From the NCBI RefSeq assembly GCF_042658845.1, contig NZ_JBHSRI010000004.1:10147-74146 (forward strand): a stretch of DNA of 64,000 nucleotides, given 5' to 3'. A program made the translations under genes and the position numbers. This document shows positions 8,764-16,945 of this stretch, one piece after another. Position 1 is the first letter of the stretch, and each line of letters starts with the position of its first letter. The DNA comes from Paenisporosarcina macmurdoensis (GTDB lineage: Bacteria > Bacillota > Bacilli > Bacillales_A > Planococcaceae). Below the pieces are notes generated by a model. It searched no databases, had not been told where the DNA came from, and saw only the letters and a program-made list of their open reading frames with translations.

Positions 8764-9369
8764 CTACGCATCTCCTTTATGAGAAGGGCTGTTGATGCTC
8801 ATGTTTACAGTCATCACCAAGTGTTTATATTGGTCCGAACGAGCATGAGTGAACGATTCTTCAAGGAACGTAAATACCTGGTGGATATCGCCATGGAGTC
8901 CGCTTGCATAGTGCATCGACTCATTAAATACGCCATGTTCTTTTGCACGAGCTACTTCTGTATAAATGACCGACATATAGTCGGGGTTATTCATTGGATA
9001 GAGCGCAAACTGGGATGATACATATTGTTTGATCTCACGAATTTGAGGTTCATTTAACAAAATGTCATCTTTCTCTAAAAACACATCTCCCGCAGAATCC
9101 CCAGGACAACCAATCGAAAAGGTCCCGTTAAATGCCACATGTGCTCCAGTTTTTGCTGCATATAAAACAATCGCTCTGACTGTATCAAAGACGTGAATTT
9201 GCTTGCCGCGCATGACTGTGCTGACGTCATCCGTGTGCATCCAGACGTTTGATGTATCCGCTTCACGCAAAGCCCCTTTAATAATCTCAATAAAATTGTC
9301 TGCCATTGGATGAAGCGAAAATCGCAACCCCACTATTGGACTTGTTCCACAACTAAACACTTGTTCCAT
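8764..9369 (-). CDS. ykoF: Thiamine/HMP-binding protein YkoF
   Basis: Soluble protein with two tandem ferredoxin-like YKOF domains (about 10-90 and 110-195), 201 residues, known in B. subtilis to bind thiamine and thought to hand over pyrimidine precursor. The domains begin GLRFSLHPMADNF and QFALYPMNNPDYMSVI. ATG 9369 sits about eight bases after AAAGGAGG; ATG 9375 is a close alternative. First gene of the operon, behind the TPP riboswitch and its terminator. Confidence 0.88.
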   Translation of the reverse strand: MEQVFSCGTSPIVGLRFSLHPMADNFIEIIKGALREADTSNVWMHTDDVSTVMRGKQIHVFDTVRAIVLYAAKTGAHVAFNGTFSIGCPGDSAGDVFLEKDDILLNEPQIREIKQYVSSQFALYPMNNPDYMSVIYTEVARAKEHGVFNESMHYASGLHGDIHQVFTFLEESFTHARSDQYKHLVMTVNMSINSPSHKGDA

Positions 9370-9435
9370 TCCCATCTCCTCCTTTTAATTGGTGTGATTA
9401 GCGAAAAAATTATCCCTAAATCACTGTTTTTGAAC

Positions 9436-9469
9436 ATAAAAATAGCCACATTCGACGTGGAATGCAGCT
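9436..9469 (-). terminator. Riboswitch-controlled terminator upstream of ykoF
   Basis: On the minus strand a 10-bp stem (9469-9460 with 9453-9444, two G-U pairs), six-base loop, followed by AUUUUUAUG. Placed between the TPP aptamer and ykoF, it is the likely expression platform. Confidence 0.7.
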
Positions 9470-9504
9470 GTTTTGCTCAAAATAAGAGTTGGGCAAAAGT
9501 CGCC

Positions 9505-9594
9505 GCACTTCCTCACGCCAGTATTACCTGGATCGAGTGTTAAGGGATCGGAGCTAATGCTCTCATCTCAGCCAAAATATAGCACCCCTAGTGC
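9505..9594 (-). promoter_or_regulatory. TPP riboswitch
   Basis: Read on the minus strand, the THI-box elements occur in order: P1 strand GCACT, AGGGGTGC, GCTGAGATGAGA, ATCCCTT, then CCAGGTAATACTGGCGTGAGG, closing with AGTGC. The neighbouring genes are thiamine-precursor transport genes, and a terminator hairpin follows, so TPP should switch transcription off. Confidence 0.95.
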
Positions 9595-9635
9595 AGTAAT
9601 CGTATGTAGTTGTTTAAATGTTAAAGAACGGCTTC

Positions 9636-9664
9636 ATTGTAACGCACGAAAAAGGTGTTGTAAA
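9636..9664 (-). promoter_or_regulatory. Sigma-A promoter for the TPP riboswitch/ykoFEDC transcript
   Basis: On the minus strand TTTACA (9664-9659), 17 bases, TACAAT (9641-9636), ending about 40 bases before the aptamer. Confidence 0.65.
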
Positions 9665-9729
9665 CAAAAAGAATAAGAGCTGTAAAGTTACTAGTTAAAT
9701 TATTTGACTGGTGAAACTAAGAATGAGAT

Positions 9730-9942
9730 TTAAAATAATAATTTGTAAAGTACATATCCAACTAGTAATACAATTATTAATAATCCTGTTCCTTTCCAGC
9801 CTAAGTCACCAACTAAATCTGTTAAATTTCCATTTTCACCTCGACTGAATCCATCTCTTAATGCACCGCCCGGATTTCTTTTAAGTTCTTGTTGTCTTAA
9901 TCTCTCTCTTTTTTCTTTTGGATGTTCTTGACGATTATTCAA
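9730..9942 (-). CDS. DUF6366 family small membrane protein
   Basis: A 70-residue protein with a charged N-terminal half (KEKRERLRQQELKRNPGG) and one C-terminal membrane segment (GTGLLIIVLLVGYVLYKLLF). This pattern matches the uncharacterised DUF6366 proteins of Bacillales. TTG 9942 is preferred: AGGGGGTG lies six bases upstream, whereas the GTG at 9951 lies inside that site. Function unknown. It stands alone; an 8-bp inverted repeat (9966-9973 with 9986-9993) lies just upstream. Confidence 0.7.
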   Translation of the reverse strand: MNNRQEHPKEKRERLRQQELKRNPGGALRDGFSRGENGNLTDLVGDLGWKGTGLLIIVLLVGYVLYKLLF

Positions 9943-10107
9943 ACCAAGCACCCCCTATGAGTAATACTTCAACTAACCCGCGACGGTTGAAGTGAATACC
10001 TTCGCAATCTTATGTTTATTTTAACATAAATATCCATTTTTTATTTAAATAGTGCCATCCGTCTTCCATAATATGTAACGATTAATTCAGCTTTTCCTTA
10101 ACAAAAC

Positions 10108-10136
10108 TTGTCAAATTTCAAATTCTGTTCTATATT
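10108..10136 (+). promoter_or_regulatory. Sigma-A promoter of the GntR-ABC operon
   Basis: TTGTCA (10108-10113), 17 bases, TATATT (10131-10136). The upstream operator copy covers the -10 region and the second lies just past the expected start point. Confidence 0.7.
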
Positions 10137-10146
10137 GTATATAACA
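10126..10146 (+). promoter_or_regulatory. Operator 1 of the GntR operon (imperfect)
   Basis: TGTTCTA-N7-TATAACA, a 7-7-7 inverted repeat with one mismatch that overlaps the -10 box. It copies the layout of the perfect site 25 bp downstream. Confidence 0.65.
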
Positions 10147-10150
10147 AGTC

Positions 10151-10171
10151 TGTTCTAGTGTTAATAGAACA
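10151..10171 (+). promoter_or_regulatory. Operator 2 of the GntR operon (perfect palindrome)
   Basis: TGTTCTA-N7-TAGAACA, a perfect inverted repeat between the promoter and the regulator's start codon, where a bound GntR dimer would block transcription. Confidence 0.75.
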
Positions 10172-10185
10172 AAAGGTGGTCACAT

Positions 10186-10572
10186 ATGTTTATTGAGATT
10201 GAAGCAAATTCGGCTGTTCCGATCTATTTGCAATTGGCCCAACAAATTATTGAAGGTGTTGCGAAAGGTAGCTTGAAACCGGGTGATTCATTACCATCTG
10301 TTCGCGCATTTGCTGCAGACCTTGGGATGAACATGCATACCGTAAACAAAGCGTATCATTATTTAGAAGAGAAGGAATTTATCCGAATTGTACAGAAAAA
10401 AGGAGTATTCATTCATGAAAATGGAGTTCGAAAAGCATCTGAACTAGATCGTCTCCGCTTGAAAAAAGAATTACGTCCAATCATTGCAGAAGCACTTTGT
10501 CTACAACTGACTCAAGCTGAAATTGAGCTGTTAATAAACGAAATAACTTTAGACTTGAAGGAGGAAAAGTAA
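10186..10572 (+). CDS. GntR family regulator, YtrA subfamily
   Basis: Predicted DNA-binding autorepressor, 128 residues. The N-terminal winged helix (about 10-75) has the GntR signature LPSVRAFAADLGMNMHTVNK. The short C-terminal tail, without a large effector domain, marks the YtrA subfamily, which usually controls adjacent ABC transporter genes. It heads a five-gene operon and overlaps the next gene (TAATG). Two TGTTCTA-N7-TAKAACA sites in its promoter are probable autoregulatory operators. The effector is unknown; related systems respond to cell-wall-active antibiotics, but that is inference. Confidence 0.88.
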   Translation: MFIEIEANSAVPIYLQLAQQIIEGVAKGSLKPGDSLPSVRAFAADLGMNMHTVNKAYHYLEEKEFIRIVQKKGVFIHENGVRKASELDRLRLKKELRPIIAEALCLQLTQAEIELLINEITLDLKEEK

Positions 10573-11678
10573 TGGCCGCAATTATTTTTATTGTCATATT
10601 AATTTTCATTATTGCCATTCAAGCTTTCTTACCAAAGTTTTTAAGAGAAAGTGAGGCATTTGGGATATACATTCCCGATACTCATGTCAAAGACCAACGA
10701 ATAGTACACATGAAAAACCGCTATACACAACTCATTTTAACGAGTGGAATCCTCATAATCGTGATTTTTATCGGATGGCTATGGATGTTCCGTCCTGCTG
10801 AAGAACAAATCGTCTTTTCAGGCATGGTTGCTCAAATTGGGGCGCTCATCTTTTCAATGGGACTTTATGCTAAAAATCATATCTCATTAGCTAATTGGAA
10901 GAAAAATGAAAAGTGGACGGAAGGGCAAAGTGAACGAAAAGTAGTCGACTTGCAATTTCGTGAACAACTTAAAATATTACCGAGCCTCTTCTTTATCATT
11001 CCAATGTTAATCACTCTTGGCTTAGGTGTCTTGGGGTTAAGCCAATACGATACGTTACCCAATCAGATTCCAACACATTGGGGACCAAGTGGTGAGGCAG
11101 ACGCATTCGCTGAAAAAAGTTGGGGTTCGGTGAGTGCTTTGCCAATGATTACACTTTTACTCCAAGGGATGATGCTGTTCTTCAACGGTGCGATGAAACA
11201 ATCAGGCGCAAAAATTCAAGTTCGACACAAGAAACGTTCACGTCAGCAACAACTCGCTTTTCGAAAATATTCAAGTTGGTTATTATTTGTCGTGACCATC
11301 ACCGAAACTGTACTGATGGGGTACTTACAGCTGACAATCATCTATCCTGAAATCATGTCTGCAAGTGTGACGTTAGGCTTTACAATTGGCTATTTAGTTA
11401 TCATTCTTGGGTCAGTTCTGTACTACACTGTAAAAGTAGGGCAAAGCGGTACAAGAATCGCTGTTGCAGAGCAAGATGTCAATCCTGAAAATGTCATTGA
11501 TATGGATGACGATCAATACTGGAAGTTCGGTTTATTTTATGTGAATAAAGACGATCCGAGCATTCTCGTCGAAAAGCGATTCGGTATTGGTTGGACGATC
11601 AATATGGGACACAAAGGTAGTTGGGTTTTCTTGGTTTTATTAGTTGGAAGTATTTTTTTGATAGCAACATTACTTTAA
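10572..11678 (+). CDS. DUF1648/DUF5808 membrane protein
   Basis: A 368-residue membrane protein with about eight hydrophobic segments. The middle carries the DUF1648 hallmark (PNQIPTHWGPSGEADAF), and the C-terminus (DQYWKFGLFYVNKDDP) fits DUF5808. Such proteins often sit beside GntR regulators and ABC exporters; their function is unknown. Translation is coupled to the regulator by a TAATG overlap. The next gene starts 15 bases after its stop. Confidence 0.75.
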   Translation: MAAIIFIVILIFIIAIQAFLPKFLRESEAFGIYIPDTHVKDQRIVHMKNRYTQLILTSGILIIVIFIGWLWMFRPAEEQIVFSGMVAQIGALIFSMGLYAKNHISLANWKKNEKWTEGQSERKVVDLQFREQLKILPSLFFIIPMLITLGLGVLGLSQYDTLPNQIPTHWGPSGEADAFAEKSWGSVSALPMITLLLQGMMLFFNGAMKQSGAKIQVRHKKRSRQQQLAFRKYSSWLLFVVTITETVLMGYLQLTIIYPEIMSASVTLGFTIGYLVIILGSVLYYTVKVGQSGTRIAVAEQDVNPENVIDMDDDQYWKFGLFYVNKDDPSILVEKRFGIGWTINMGHKGSWVFLVLLVGSIFLIATLL

Positions 11679-11693
11679 AAAGGAGAGATGAAA

Positions 11694-11894
11694 ATGGATT
11701 TTCTAGAGGGGATTTCATGGGGAGTTATCGCACCGATATTTATTATTCAACTATTATTATTAGTTATCGCACTTATTGATTTATCAAAAATATCTCAGGC
11801 AAACGGCCCTAAGTGGGTGTGGGCATTAGTTATTATTTTCGTTAATATTTTGGGACCAATTATATACTTCATCTTCGGGAGAAAACAAGGATGA
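11694..11894 (+). CDS. YxlE-like small membrane protein (PLDc_N domain)
   Basis: A 66-residue protein with two membrane helices and the short PLDc_N pattern (LLVIALIDLSKI, then GPIIYFIFGRKQG). In B. subtilis the equivalent YxlE precedes YxlF and YxlG in the sigY operon; the same order occurs here. ATG 11694 is chosen because AAGGAG lies eight bases upstream. It overlaps the ATPase start by four bases. It may modulate the transporter; no activity is known. Confidence 0.7.
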   Translation: MDFLEGISWGVIAPIFIIQLLLLVIALIDLSKISQANGPKWVWALVIIFVNILGPIIYFIFGRKQG

Positions 11895-12793
11895 CGGCGA
11901 TTTTAGAGGCGGTTAACTTAACGAAAATATACGCATCAGAACGAGCTGTCAATGAAGTGAGTTTCTCTCTTATTGAAGGAACATCTACTGCTTTAATCGG
12001 TCCAAATGGTTCAGGCAAAACAACTACTTTATCGATGTTAGCAGGATTATTGCAGCCGACAGAAGGAATGATTGCGTTTAATGGGGAGAAACATGCAGAT
12101 GTAAGAGAGCATATTGGATTTCTGCCACAATATCCTCAGTTTTTCTCTTGGCTGACTGCATTGGAATTCACCGAAATGGCTGCTCGGTTAAGTGGAATGG
12201 ATAGTCGTAGCGCCAGAGTAGAAGCACAAAAAACGCTTGAATTCGTTGGACTTGGAGAAGCTTTACGCAAAAAAACGGGTACTTTTTCAGGTGGAATGAA
12301 ACAGCGTCTTGGCTTAGCACAGGCCATCGTTCACAAACCAAAGCTATTACTGTTAGATGAACCAGTATCCGCGCTCGATCCAGTCGGAAGACGTGAAATC
12401 ATGAATTTATTGAAAAGCTTGCAACAAAATATGACGATTTTATACTCAACCCATATTTTAAACGATGCTGAAGAAATGACGAATCAATTACTATTTTTAC
12501 GAAAAGGCCAATTAGTAGAACAAGGATCACTAGGTGATGTCAAGGCAAAATATGATTCCCCTCGATATCGTGTAGAATTTTCTAGTGCGCAAGATGCACT
12601 TACATTTGCTGCAAGAGCACCATGGAAAGTTAAGTATGAAGGAGCATTTGCCTTTATTGATCTGAACAATGAGTTGCCAGAAATGAAAGATGTATTAGGT
12701 TATTTAGCTACAAGTGGGCTCAGTATTCGTAAAGCAGAGCGTCAAACGGCGAGCTTGGAAGAAATCTTTATGAAGGTGGCGGGACAACAATGA
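11891..12793 (+). CDS. ABC transporter ATP-binding protein, YxlF-like
   Basis: Cytoplasmic ATPase of an exporter, 300 residues. It shows Walker A GPNGSGKTTT, Q-loop region FLPQYPQFFSWLT, signature FSGGMKQRLG and Walker B LLLLDEPVSALDP. The C-terminal ~80 residues form the extra domain common in drug- and bacteriocin-type exporters. It overlaps both neighbours by four bases, so subunit production is coupled. Its partner is the ABC-2 permease downstream. Confidence 0.88.
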   Translation: MTAILEAVNLTKIYASERAVNEVSFSLIEGTSTALIGPNGSGKTTTLSMLAGLLQPTEGMIAFNGEKHADVREHIGFLPQYPQFFSWLTALEFTEMAARLSGMDSRSARVEAQKTLEFVGLGEALRKKTGTFSGGMKQRLGLAQAIVHKPKLLLLDEPVSALDPVGRREIMNLLKSLQQNMTILYSTHILNDAEEMTNQLLFLRKGQLVEQGSLGDVKAKYDSPRYRVEFSSAQDALTFAARAPWKVKYEGAFAFIDLNNELPEMKDVLGYLATSGLSIRKAERQTASLEEIFMKVAGQQ

Positions 12794-13572
12794 AGGATCT
12801 ATTCGTATTGTTCCAAAAAGAGTGGCGAGAAAATACACGTAACTTTAAAATCTTGTGGATTCCACTTGTCTTTATATTCTTTGGAGTGTCTGAGCCGCTT
12901 ACTAGTTATTACTTACCTCAAATTTTAGAAGCCGTTGGGAATCTTCCGGAAGGCGCGGTATTTCCATTTCCAGATTTCACACCCGCCCAAGTAATCATGG
13001 CCACGATGGGTCAATATCAATTTATCGGGATGCTGGTCCTAGTATTAGGATTTGCAGGAACCATTTCTCGTGAACGGAAAAATGGCACAGGAACACTTCT
13101 TTATGTTCGACCGATTTCCTACTTCAGCTACTTTTTAAGCAAGTGGAAAGTCATTGGCACTATTGCCTTAGTTAGTGTATGGCTTGGATTATTAACGACA
13201 TGGTATTACACGGAACTGTTATTCGGAAAAGTGGAGGCCGCAGATTTCTTCGCATTTGCTGGAACCTACAGTGTATGGATTTTATTCGTCGTAACCATCG
13301 TAGTTGCCATGAGTGCTTGGTTGCCAACGGGTGGAGCAGCAGCAATATCGCTATTATTAGTCTTAGGCGTGCAAATTATTGATTCATTGCTAGGTGCGTA
13401 TTGGACCATTTCACCATGGAAGTTAGCCATTTATGCAACACAATGGTTGACTGGTTCACCAGATGCATCGGAATTTTGGTGGAGTATAGTGGTTACGCTT
13501 TTGGCTATAGTGGCTCTCATGATATTCGGAGTATGGATGTCAAAACGTAATGCTTCGAAAACTAAAGTATAA
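12790..13572 (+). CDS. ABC-2 type permease, YxlG-like
   Basis: Membrane partner of the preceding ATPase, 260 residues and about six hydrophobic segments. An initial cytoplasmic stretch (LFQKEWRENTRNFK) and the cytoplasmic loop SRERKNGTGTLLYVRPI after the second helix are typical of ABC-2 exporters. It is the last gene of the operon, followed by a hairpin terminator. The exported compound is unknown. Confidence 0.83.
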   Translation: MKDLFVLFQKEWRENTRNFKILWIPLVFIFFGVSEPLTSYYLPQILEAVGNLPEGAVFPFPDFTPAQVIMATMGQYQFIGMLVLVLGFAGTISRERKNGTGTLLYVRPISYFSYFLSKWKVIGTIALVSVWLGLLTTWYYTELLFGKVEAADFFAFAGTYSVWILFVVTIVVAMSAWLPTGGAAAISLLLVLGVQIIDSLLGAYWTISPWKLAIYATQWLTGSPDASEFWWSIVVTLLAIVALMIFGVWMSKRNASKTKV

Positions 13573-13580
13573 ATAGAAGT

Positions 13581-13620
13581 AAATCCCTCTCCAGAAAAAA
13601 ATGGAGGGGGATTTGCTTTT
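13581..13620 (+). terminator. Terminator of the GntR-ABC operon
   Basis: AAATCCCTCTCC pairs with GGAGGGGGATTT (one G-U) across an A-rich loop, followed by TGCTTTT. Confidence 0.75.
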
Positions 13621-13624
13621 GCAA

Positions 13625-13858
13625 TCATTGGGAATCTTTATTCTCAGTGTCTGGCCCATCTGTCGTCGGTTTATCATTTCCCATTTCTGAGCCATTTCCG
13701 TCAGACGGAACCGCATCATCAACGCCTTCTGGCATGTATTCTTGGGTTTGATCATTTGGTTCATCTTGAGTACCAATGGATTCGCCATTTCTATTAACTG
13801 AACATCCAGTGAGCATAAATATAGTCAAAATGACGAATAATATAGATTTCATAGTCAA
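13625..13858 (-). CDS. Small lipoprotein, uncharacterised
   Basis: A 77-residue protein with a signal peptide and lipobox (IFMLTGCS), followed by a short hydrophilic tail rich in Asp, Asn and Gly. TTG 13858 is chosen because AGGAGG lies seven bases upstream; the ATG two codons later would be 13 bases away. The tail has no recognisable domain and I do not recognise the family. Confidence 0.6.
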   Translation of the reverse strand: MTMKSILFVILTIFMLTGCSVNRNGESIGTQDEPNDQTQEYMPEGVDDAVPSDGNGSEMGNDKPTTDGPDTENKDSQ

Positions 13859-14010
13859 ATTTTTTCCTCCTGTACAACCAAATTTGCTTTCAAGTTTAGG
13901 TTGTACATGCACGGGTTAAATATGTATTTAAAAAAATGATTATTGTTGTTTTCAACCATCAAAAAAATTTGGAATGAAGAAAAAGATATGAGATTTCCAA
14001 AAGAATATGG

Positions 14011-14115
14011 TTTCTGCCCAACTTATGTTTATTTCTGACCAACTCCGAGGTGTTTTCGACCAACTAATCATAATTTCCGACCAACTAAGTGGTGTTTCCG
14101 ACCATTTAGCAATAT
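14011..14115 (-). repeat. 21-bp phased repeat array 2 (five clear units)
   Basis: TTTCYGACCAACT on the plus strand (AGTTGGTCRGAAA on the minus). GACC begins at 14037, 14058, 14079 and 14100, and the related GCCC at 14016, all 21 bp apart; a degenerate sixth unit may follow. It lies between two minus-strand genes, downstream of the HIT gene. A spurious frame through it reads FISDQLx heptads. Confidence 0.88.
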
Positions 14116-14125
14116 TTCAGCAAAT

Positions 14126-14530
14126 TTATCTTCCAGGTCTTCGGTTGTCCTCTGATTTGAACCATGCGCGAATCCCTTTTCCAGCATATGGTTCATCTGC
14201 AAAACGAGGGAGGATATGAAAATGCGCGTGTTGGATGGATTGATTCGATGCGTCTCCAACATTCCAACCGAGCGTATAGCCATCAGGAGCATAATTGTCG
14301 TTGGCAAATGCTTTCACTTGCTGCATTAATTCGTATGTAGCTGCCCATTCTTCTGGCGTTAAATCAAAAACTGTTTGACGATGAATTTTTGGAACGATGA
14401 GTCCGCTGCCTTCTAAAATGGTTTGATGACTCGGATGTTGTAAATACCGACAAAATTCATTTTCAAATACAATGCGTTGTTCAGAATCCGTTTGTGGTTC
14501 GCAAAAAGGGCAAGTCATATCTTTGGTCAT
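14126..14530 (-). CDS. HIT family protein
   Basis: Nucleotide hydrolase or transferase of the histidine-triad superfamily, 134 residues. The active-site motif HAHFHILPR lies near the C-terminus, and an N-terminal CPFCEPQ resembles the zinc-binding end of many bacterial HIT proteins. ATG 14530 follows AGAGGTGA at normal distance; a longer frame reaching 14701 would overlap the divergent CBS gene. Natural substrate not known. Confidence 0.85.
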   Translation of the reverse strand: MTKDMTCPFCEPQTDSEQRIVFENEFCRYLQHPSHQTILEGSGLIVPKIHRQTVFDLTPEEWAATYELMQQVKAFANDNYAPDGYTLGWNVGDASNQSIQHAHFHILPRFADEPYAGKGIRAWFKSEDNRRPGR

Positions 14531-14619
14531 TGGGTCACCTCTTTTTCTTTTAATTGTATACAATTGGAAGGTTATGAAGCAAATCATGTAGAATGAGTGA
14601 TAAACGGGAGGAATGCAAC

Positions 14620-15336
14620 ATGCAAAAACAGCAACAGGCCGAGCAAGCGGTTCGAAACTCTGAGCGCTTTCTGACGGCTTTTCACCGTATTGAACAATCA
14701 ATGAAAGACATCATCGGTACAAATGATCACTTATCATTTTTTAAACTAGTTGAACTGTCGAAACGCAAAAATGCAATCGTTCGAAAATATGAAGAAGATT
14801 TACGAGAATATGCCACTTTACGAAATGCGATTGTACATCATCAAACATCTACAGAATATGCAATTGCAGAACCACATGATGAAATTGTACTAGTACTGGA
14901 AACAATAGACGAAGCACTAGCTAAACCTATTACTGTTGGTCAAATGTTCGAACGCGATGTCAGTATTCTTCAAGCAAAGGACACGTTAAGGGATGCATTA
15001 AAACTCATTCGAGATAAACAATTTACCCAAATACCTGTATATGACGGAAATGTTTTCGTAGGGTTATTAACAGCAGTAGGCATTATGTTTTGGCTCGCAA
15101 ACCATGTCGAAAAAGAAGATATTTCCTGGGAAATATCTGTCGAATCAACACTGCAACATGAAAAGAAGAAGGAAAATCATCTTTTCGTACCACGTGATAT
15201 GTCTATTTTTGAAGCTGAAGAACTGTTTAAAGATGCGATCGCTAAAGGAAGACGATTAGAGGCATTGTTAATTTCGGATGAAAAAGGCTTGGTTGGCATT
15301 GTCACACCGCTAGATTTGATTGAAATTGAAGCATGA
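14620..15336 (+). CDS. CBS domain protein
   Basis: A 238-residue cytoplasmic protein. The N-terminal ~105 residues are helical and uncharacterised (SKRKNAIVRKYEEDLREY). Two CBS motifs follow (about 110-170 and 185-235), with ends such as TQIPVYDGNVFVGLLT and ALLISDEKGLVGIVTPLDL, forming a likely adenosyl-ligand-binding pair. ATG 14620 has GGGAGG eight bases upstream. Probably a ligand-sensing regulator; the target is unknown. Confidence 0.78.
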   Translation: MQKQQQAEQAVRNSERFLTAFHRIEQSMKDIIGTNDHLSFFKLVELSKRKNAIVRKYEEDLREYATLRNAIVHHQTSTEYAIAEPHDEIVLVLETIDEALAKPITVGQMFERDVSILQAKDTLRDALKLIRDKQFTQIPVYDGNVFVGLLTAVGIMFWLANHVEKEDISWEISVESTLQHEKKKENHLFVPRDMSIFEAEELFKDAIAKGRRLEALLISDEKGLVGIVTPLDLIEIEA

Positions 15337-15342
15337 AAAGGT

Positions 15343-15377
15343 AAGGTGATTTCTCATATTGAGATGTCACCTTTTTA
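15343..15377 (+). terminator. Terminator after the CBS gene
   Basis: AAGGTGA...TCTC pairs with GAGA...TCACCTT around a five-base loop, then TTTTT. Confidence 0.75.
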
Positions 15378-15542
15378 CTATTTGATAACCTTAAGGGTAA
15401 GAAAATTAAAATAGCTCAAAATTTTATTTTGGCCACTTATGTGCCCTTGATAATTTCATTTTCCGTTTTTATTATAGGTCAAATAAACTATGTGATAAAA
15501 AGCCGGAATTTCCGTGTGTTACCATGCAAATGAGGTGATGAC

Positions 15543-16496
15543 ATGATTATGAAAAGACGGGGAATAGACCATCATTTAGAAGGGTTACAAGCACTATTCA
15601 GACGATTACCTGAGAGTCATCAATTGAGGGATACGATTGATAAAAAGATAGGGATGAAGACCGCTGGCATCCGCGGTGAATCAAAATTGGTAAAGGTATT
15701 CGAAAATTATACGTTCTTAGATGAAATCTACATTTTACATGATTTATCCTTTTACTCAACAGGACGGGCACAAATTGATTGCCTCGTCATAACTCCAAAT
15801 TTCGCCCTGATTTTAGAGGTGAAAAACATAGCAGGTGAGATGTCTTTCTTAATGGGAACAGGTCAAATATCAAGGGTTTTAGATAATGGACAGATAGACC
15901 ATTTTGAAAGTCCTATGATTCAAATTGATCGTAATAGTGATTTGCTCTTTGATTTGTTTCGTTTAAAGGACATACACATACCTATTTTGGGAGCTGTTGT
16001 TTTGTCCAATTCAACACAAAAAGTGAATGTGCAGCCCAATCAGTATCCGGTACTATTCTTAGGAGAAATCCCATCATTTATTAAACGACAAATCAAAAAT
16101 CAAACCGTGATTGAGCCGAATCAAGCAAAAATTATTGCAGAAATGCTAGTCAACGAACATCAACCTTTCAATCCCTTTCCAATTTGCGACAGATGGCATG
16201 TCGATACTTCATGTTTGAAGAAGGGTGTATTTTGTACGAAATGTAGCGAGGGCATGATGAAACGTAGTTTTCGCACATGGATTTGCGAGGCGTGCTTTCA
16301 AAGAGACCCGTATGCTCATATTCAAGCAATAAAGGAATGGTTTATGTTGGTTGGTGGACAAATTACGAATAAGGAATGTCGTGAATTCTTAGGGGTACAG
16401 AGTCATCAGTTGGTTTCTAGACTTTTAAAAGAAATGAATCTCATAATAGAAGGTAAAGGGAATCGCACAACATATAAAATGGGTTTTCGAGAGTGA
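15543..16496 (+). CDS. NERD domain protein with C-terminal zinc ribbon
   Basis: A 317-residue protein with a nuclease-related domain (about 38-160): GIRGESKLV, QIDCLVITPNFALILEVKN with the PD-(D/E)XK-like Asp, Glu and Lys. Around residues 225-255 two CxxC pairs (CTKC, CEAC) suggest a zinc ribbon. A C-terminal helix-turn-helix-like segment follows (TNKECREFLGVQSHQLVSRL). NERD proteins are linked to DNA processing; biochemical role not established here. ATG 15543 follows GAGGTGA. Its last codons lie inside a 245-bp tandem duplication. Confidence 0.82.
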   Translation: MIMKRRGIDHHLEGLQALFRRLPESHQLRDTIDKKIGMKTAGIRGESKLVKVFENYTFLDEIYILHDLSFYSTGRAQIDCLVITPNFALILEVKNIAGEMSFLMGTGQISRVLDNGQIDHFESPMIQIDRNSDLLFDLFRLKDIHIPILGAVVLSNSTQKVNVQPNQYPVLFLGEIPSFIKRQIKNQTVIEPNQAKIIAEMLVNEHQPFNPFPICDRWHVDTSCLKKGVFCTKCSEGMMKRSFRTWICEACFQRDPYAHIQAIKEWFMLVGGQITNKECREFLGVQSHQLVSRLLKEMNLIIEGKGNRTTYKMGFRE

Positions 16497-16508
16497 AAAT
16501 TAGCTGAA

Positions 16509-16634
16509 TGGACAACTAGTAACAATGAGTGGACGGAAATTGCTATTGAATGGACGACCATGCCCGAAGAGTGGACGGAAATCAATGTTTAGTGGACAAC
16601 AAACCATAATAAATGGACAACACATCAAATCTTC
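16509..16634 (+). repeat. 21-bp phased repeat array 3 (six units)
   Basis: TGGAC starts at 16509, 16530, 16551, 16572, 16593 and 16614, exactly 21 bp apart, in the context RRTGGACRRM. Sequences between cores vary. It immediately follows the NERD stop codon. Confidence 0.9.
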
Positions 16635-16688
16635 CTGAAAAACCAAACCTAATTGGGAGAAGGACTGCGCCTTCTCGTTAAAAGAAAA

Positions 16689-16715
16689 AAACCTTCCTTT
16701 TCTTCGGAAGGTTTT
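16689..16715. terminator. Terminator, copy 1 of the duplication
   Basis: AAACCTTCC and GGAAGGTTTT pair around an eight-base loop; A-run and T-run on opposite sides suggest bidirectional use. Confidence 0.7.
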
Positions 16716-16753
16716 CATATAAAATGGTGTTTCGAGAGTGAAAAATTGCTGAA

Positions 16754-16858
16754 TGGACAACTAGTAACAATGAGTGGACGGAAATTGCTGTTGAATGGAC
16801 GACCACACCCAACGAGTGGACAACAAACCATAATGAGTGGACAACCCACAAAATATTT
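16754..16858 (+). repeat. 21-bp phased repeat array 4 (five units, duplicate of array 3)
   Basis: TGGAC starts at 16754, 16775, 16796, 16817 and 16838, again 21 bp apart. One unit is missing relative to array 3, and its length is preserved as a multiple of 21. Confidence 0.9.
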
Positions 16859-16908
16859 CTTGAAAAACCTAATTGGGAGAAGGACTGCGCCTTCTCGTTA
16901 AAAGAAAA

Positions 16909-16937
16909 AAACCTTCCTTTTCATCGGAAGGTTTTTC
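16909..16937. terminator. Terminator, copy 2, between NERD and VOC genes
   Basis: Same stem as copy 1, nine bases from the stop of the minus-strand VOC gene, which it should terminate. Confidence 0.75.
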
Positions 16938-16945
16938 CGTGACTA

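Larger units (their letters stand above)
16471..16938. repeat. Tandem duplication (period 245 bp) carrying phased array and terminator
   Basis: CATATAAAAT occurs at 16471 and 16716, and the sequence after both runs in parallel for about 220-245 bp. Each copy contains the end of the NERD gene (GTTTCGAGAGTGAAAA), a 21-bp phased array, a GAGAAGG/CCTTCTC hairpin and an ACCTTCC...GGAAGGT terminator. Copy 2 has lost one array unit and ends just before the VOC gene. Confidence 0.9.

Noticed and set aside
8536..9018. 160-codon plus-strand frame
   Set aside because: Antisense to ykoE and ykoF, which have clear family matches.
9436..9600. Plus-strand frames of 67-77 codons
   Set aside because: They run antisense through the TPP riboswitch and its terminator.
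16500..16901. Open frames through the duplicated arrays on both strands
   Set aside because: They are made of the 21-bp repeat (seven codons) with no ribosome binding site; the repeat itself is the feature.
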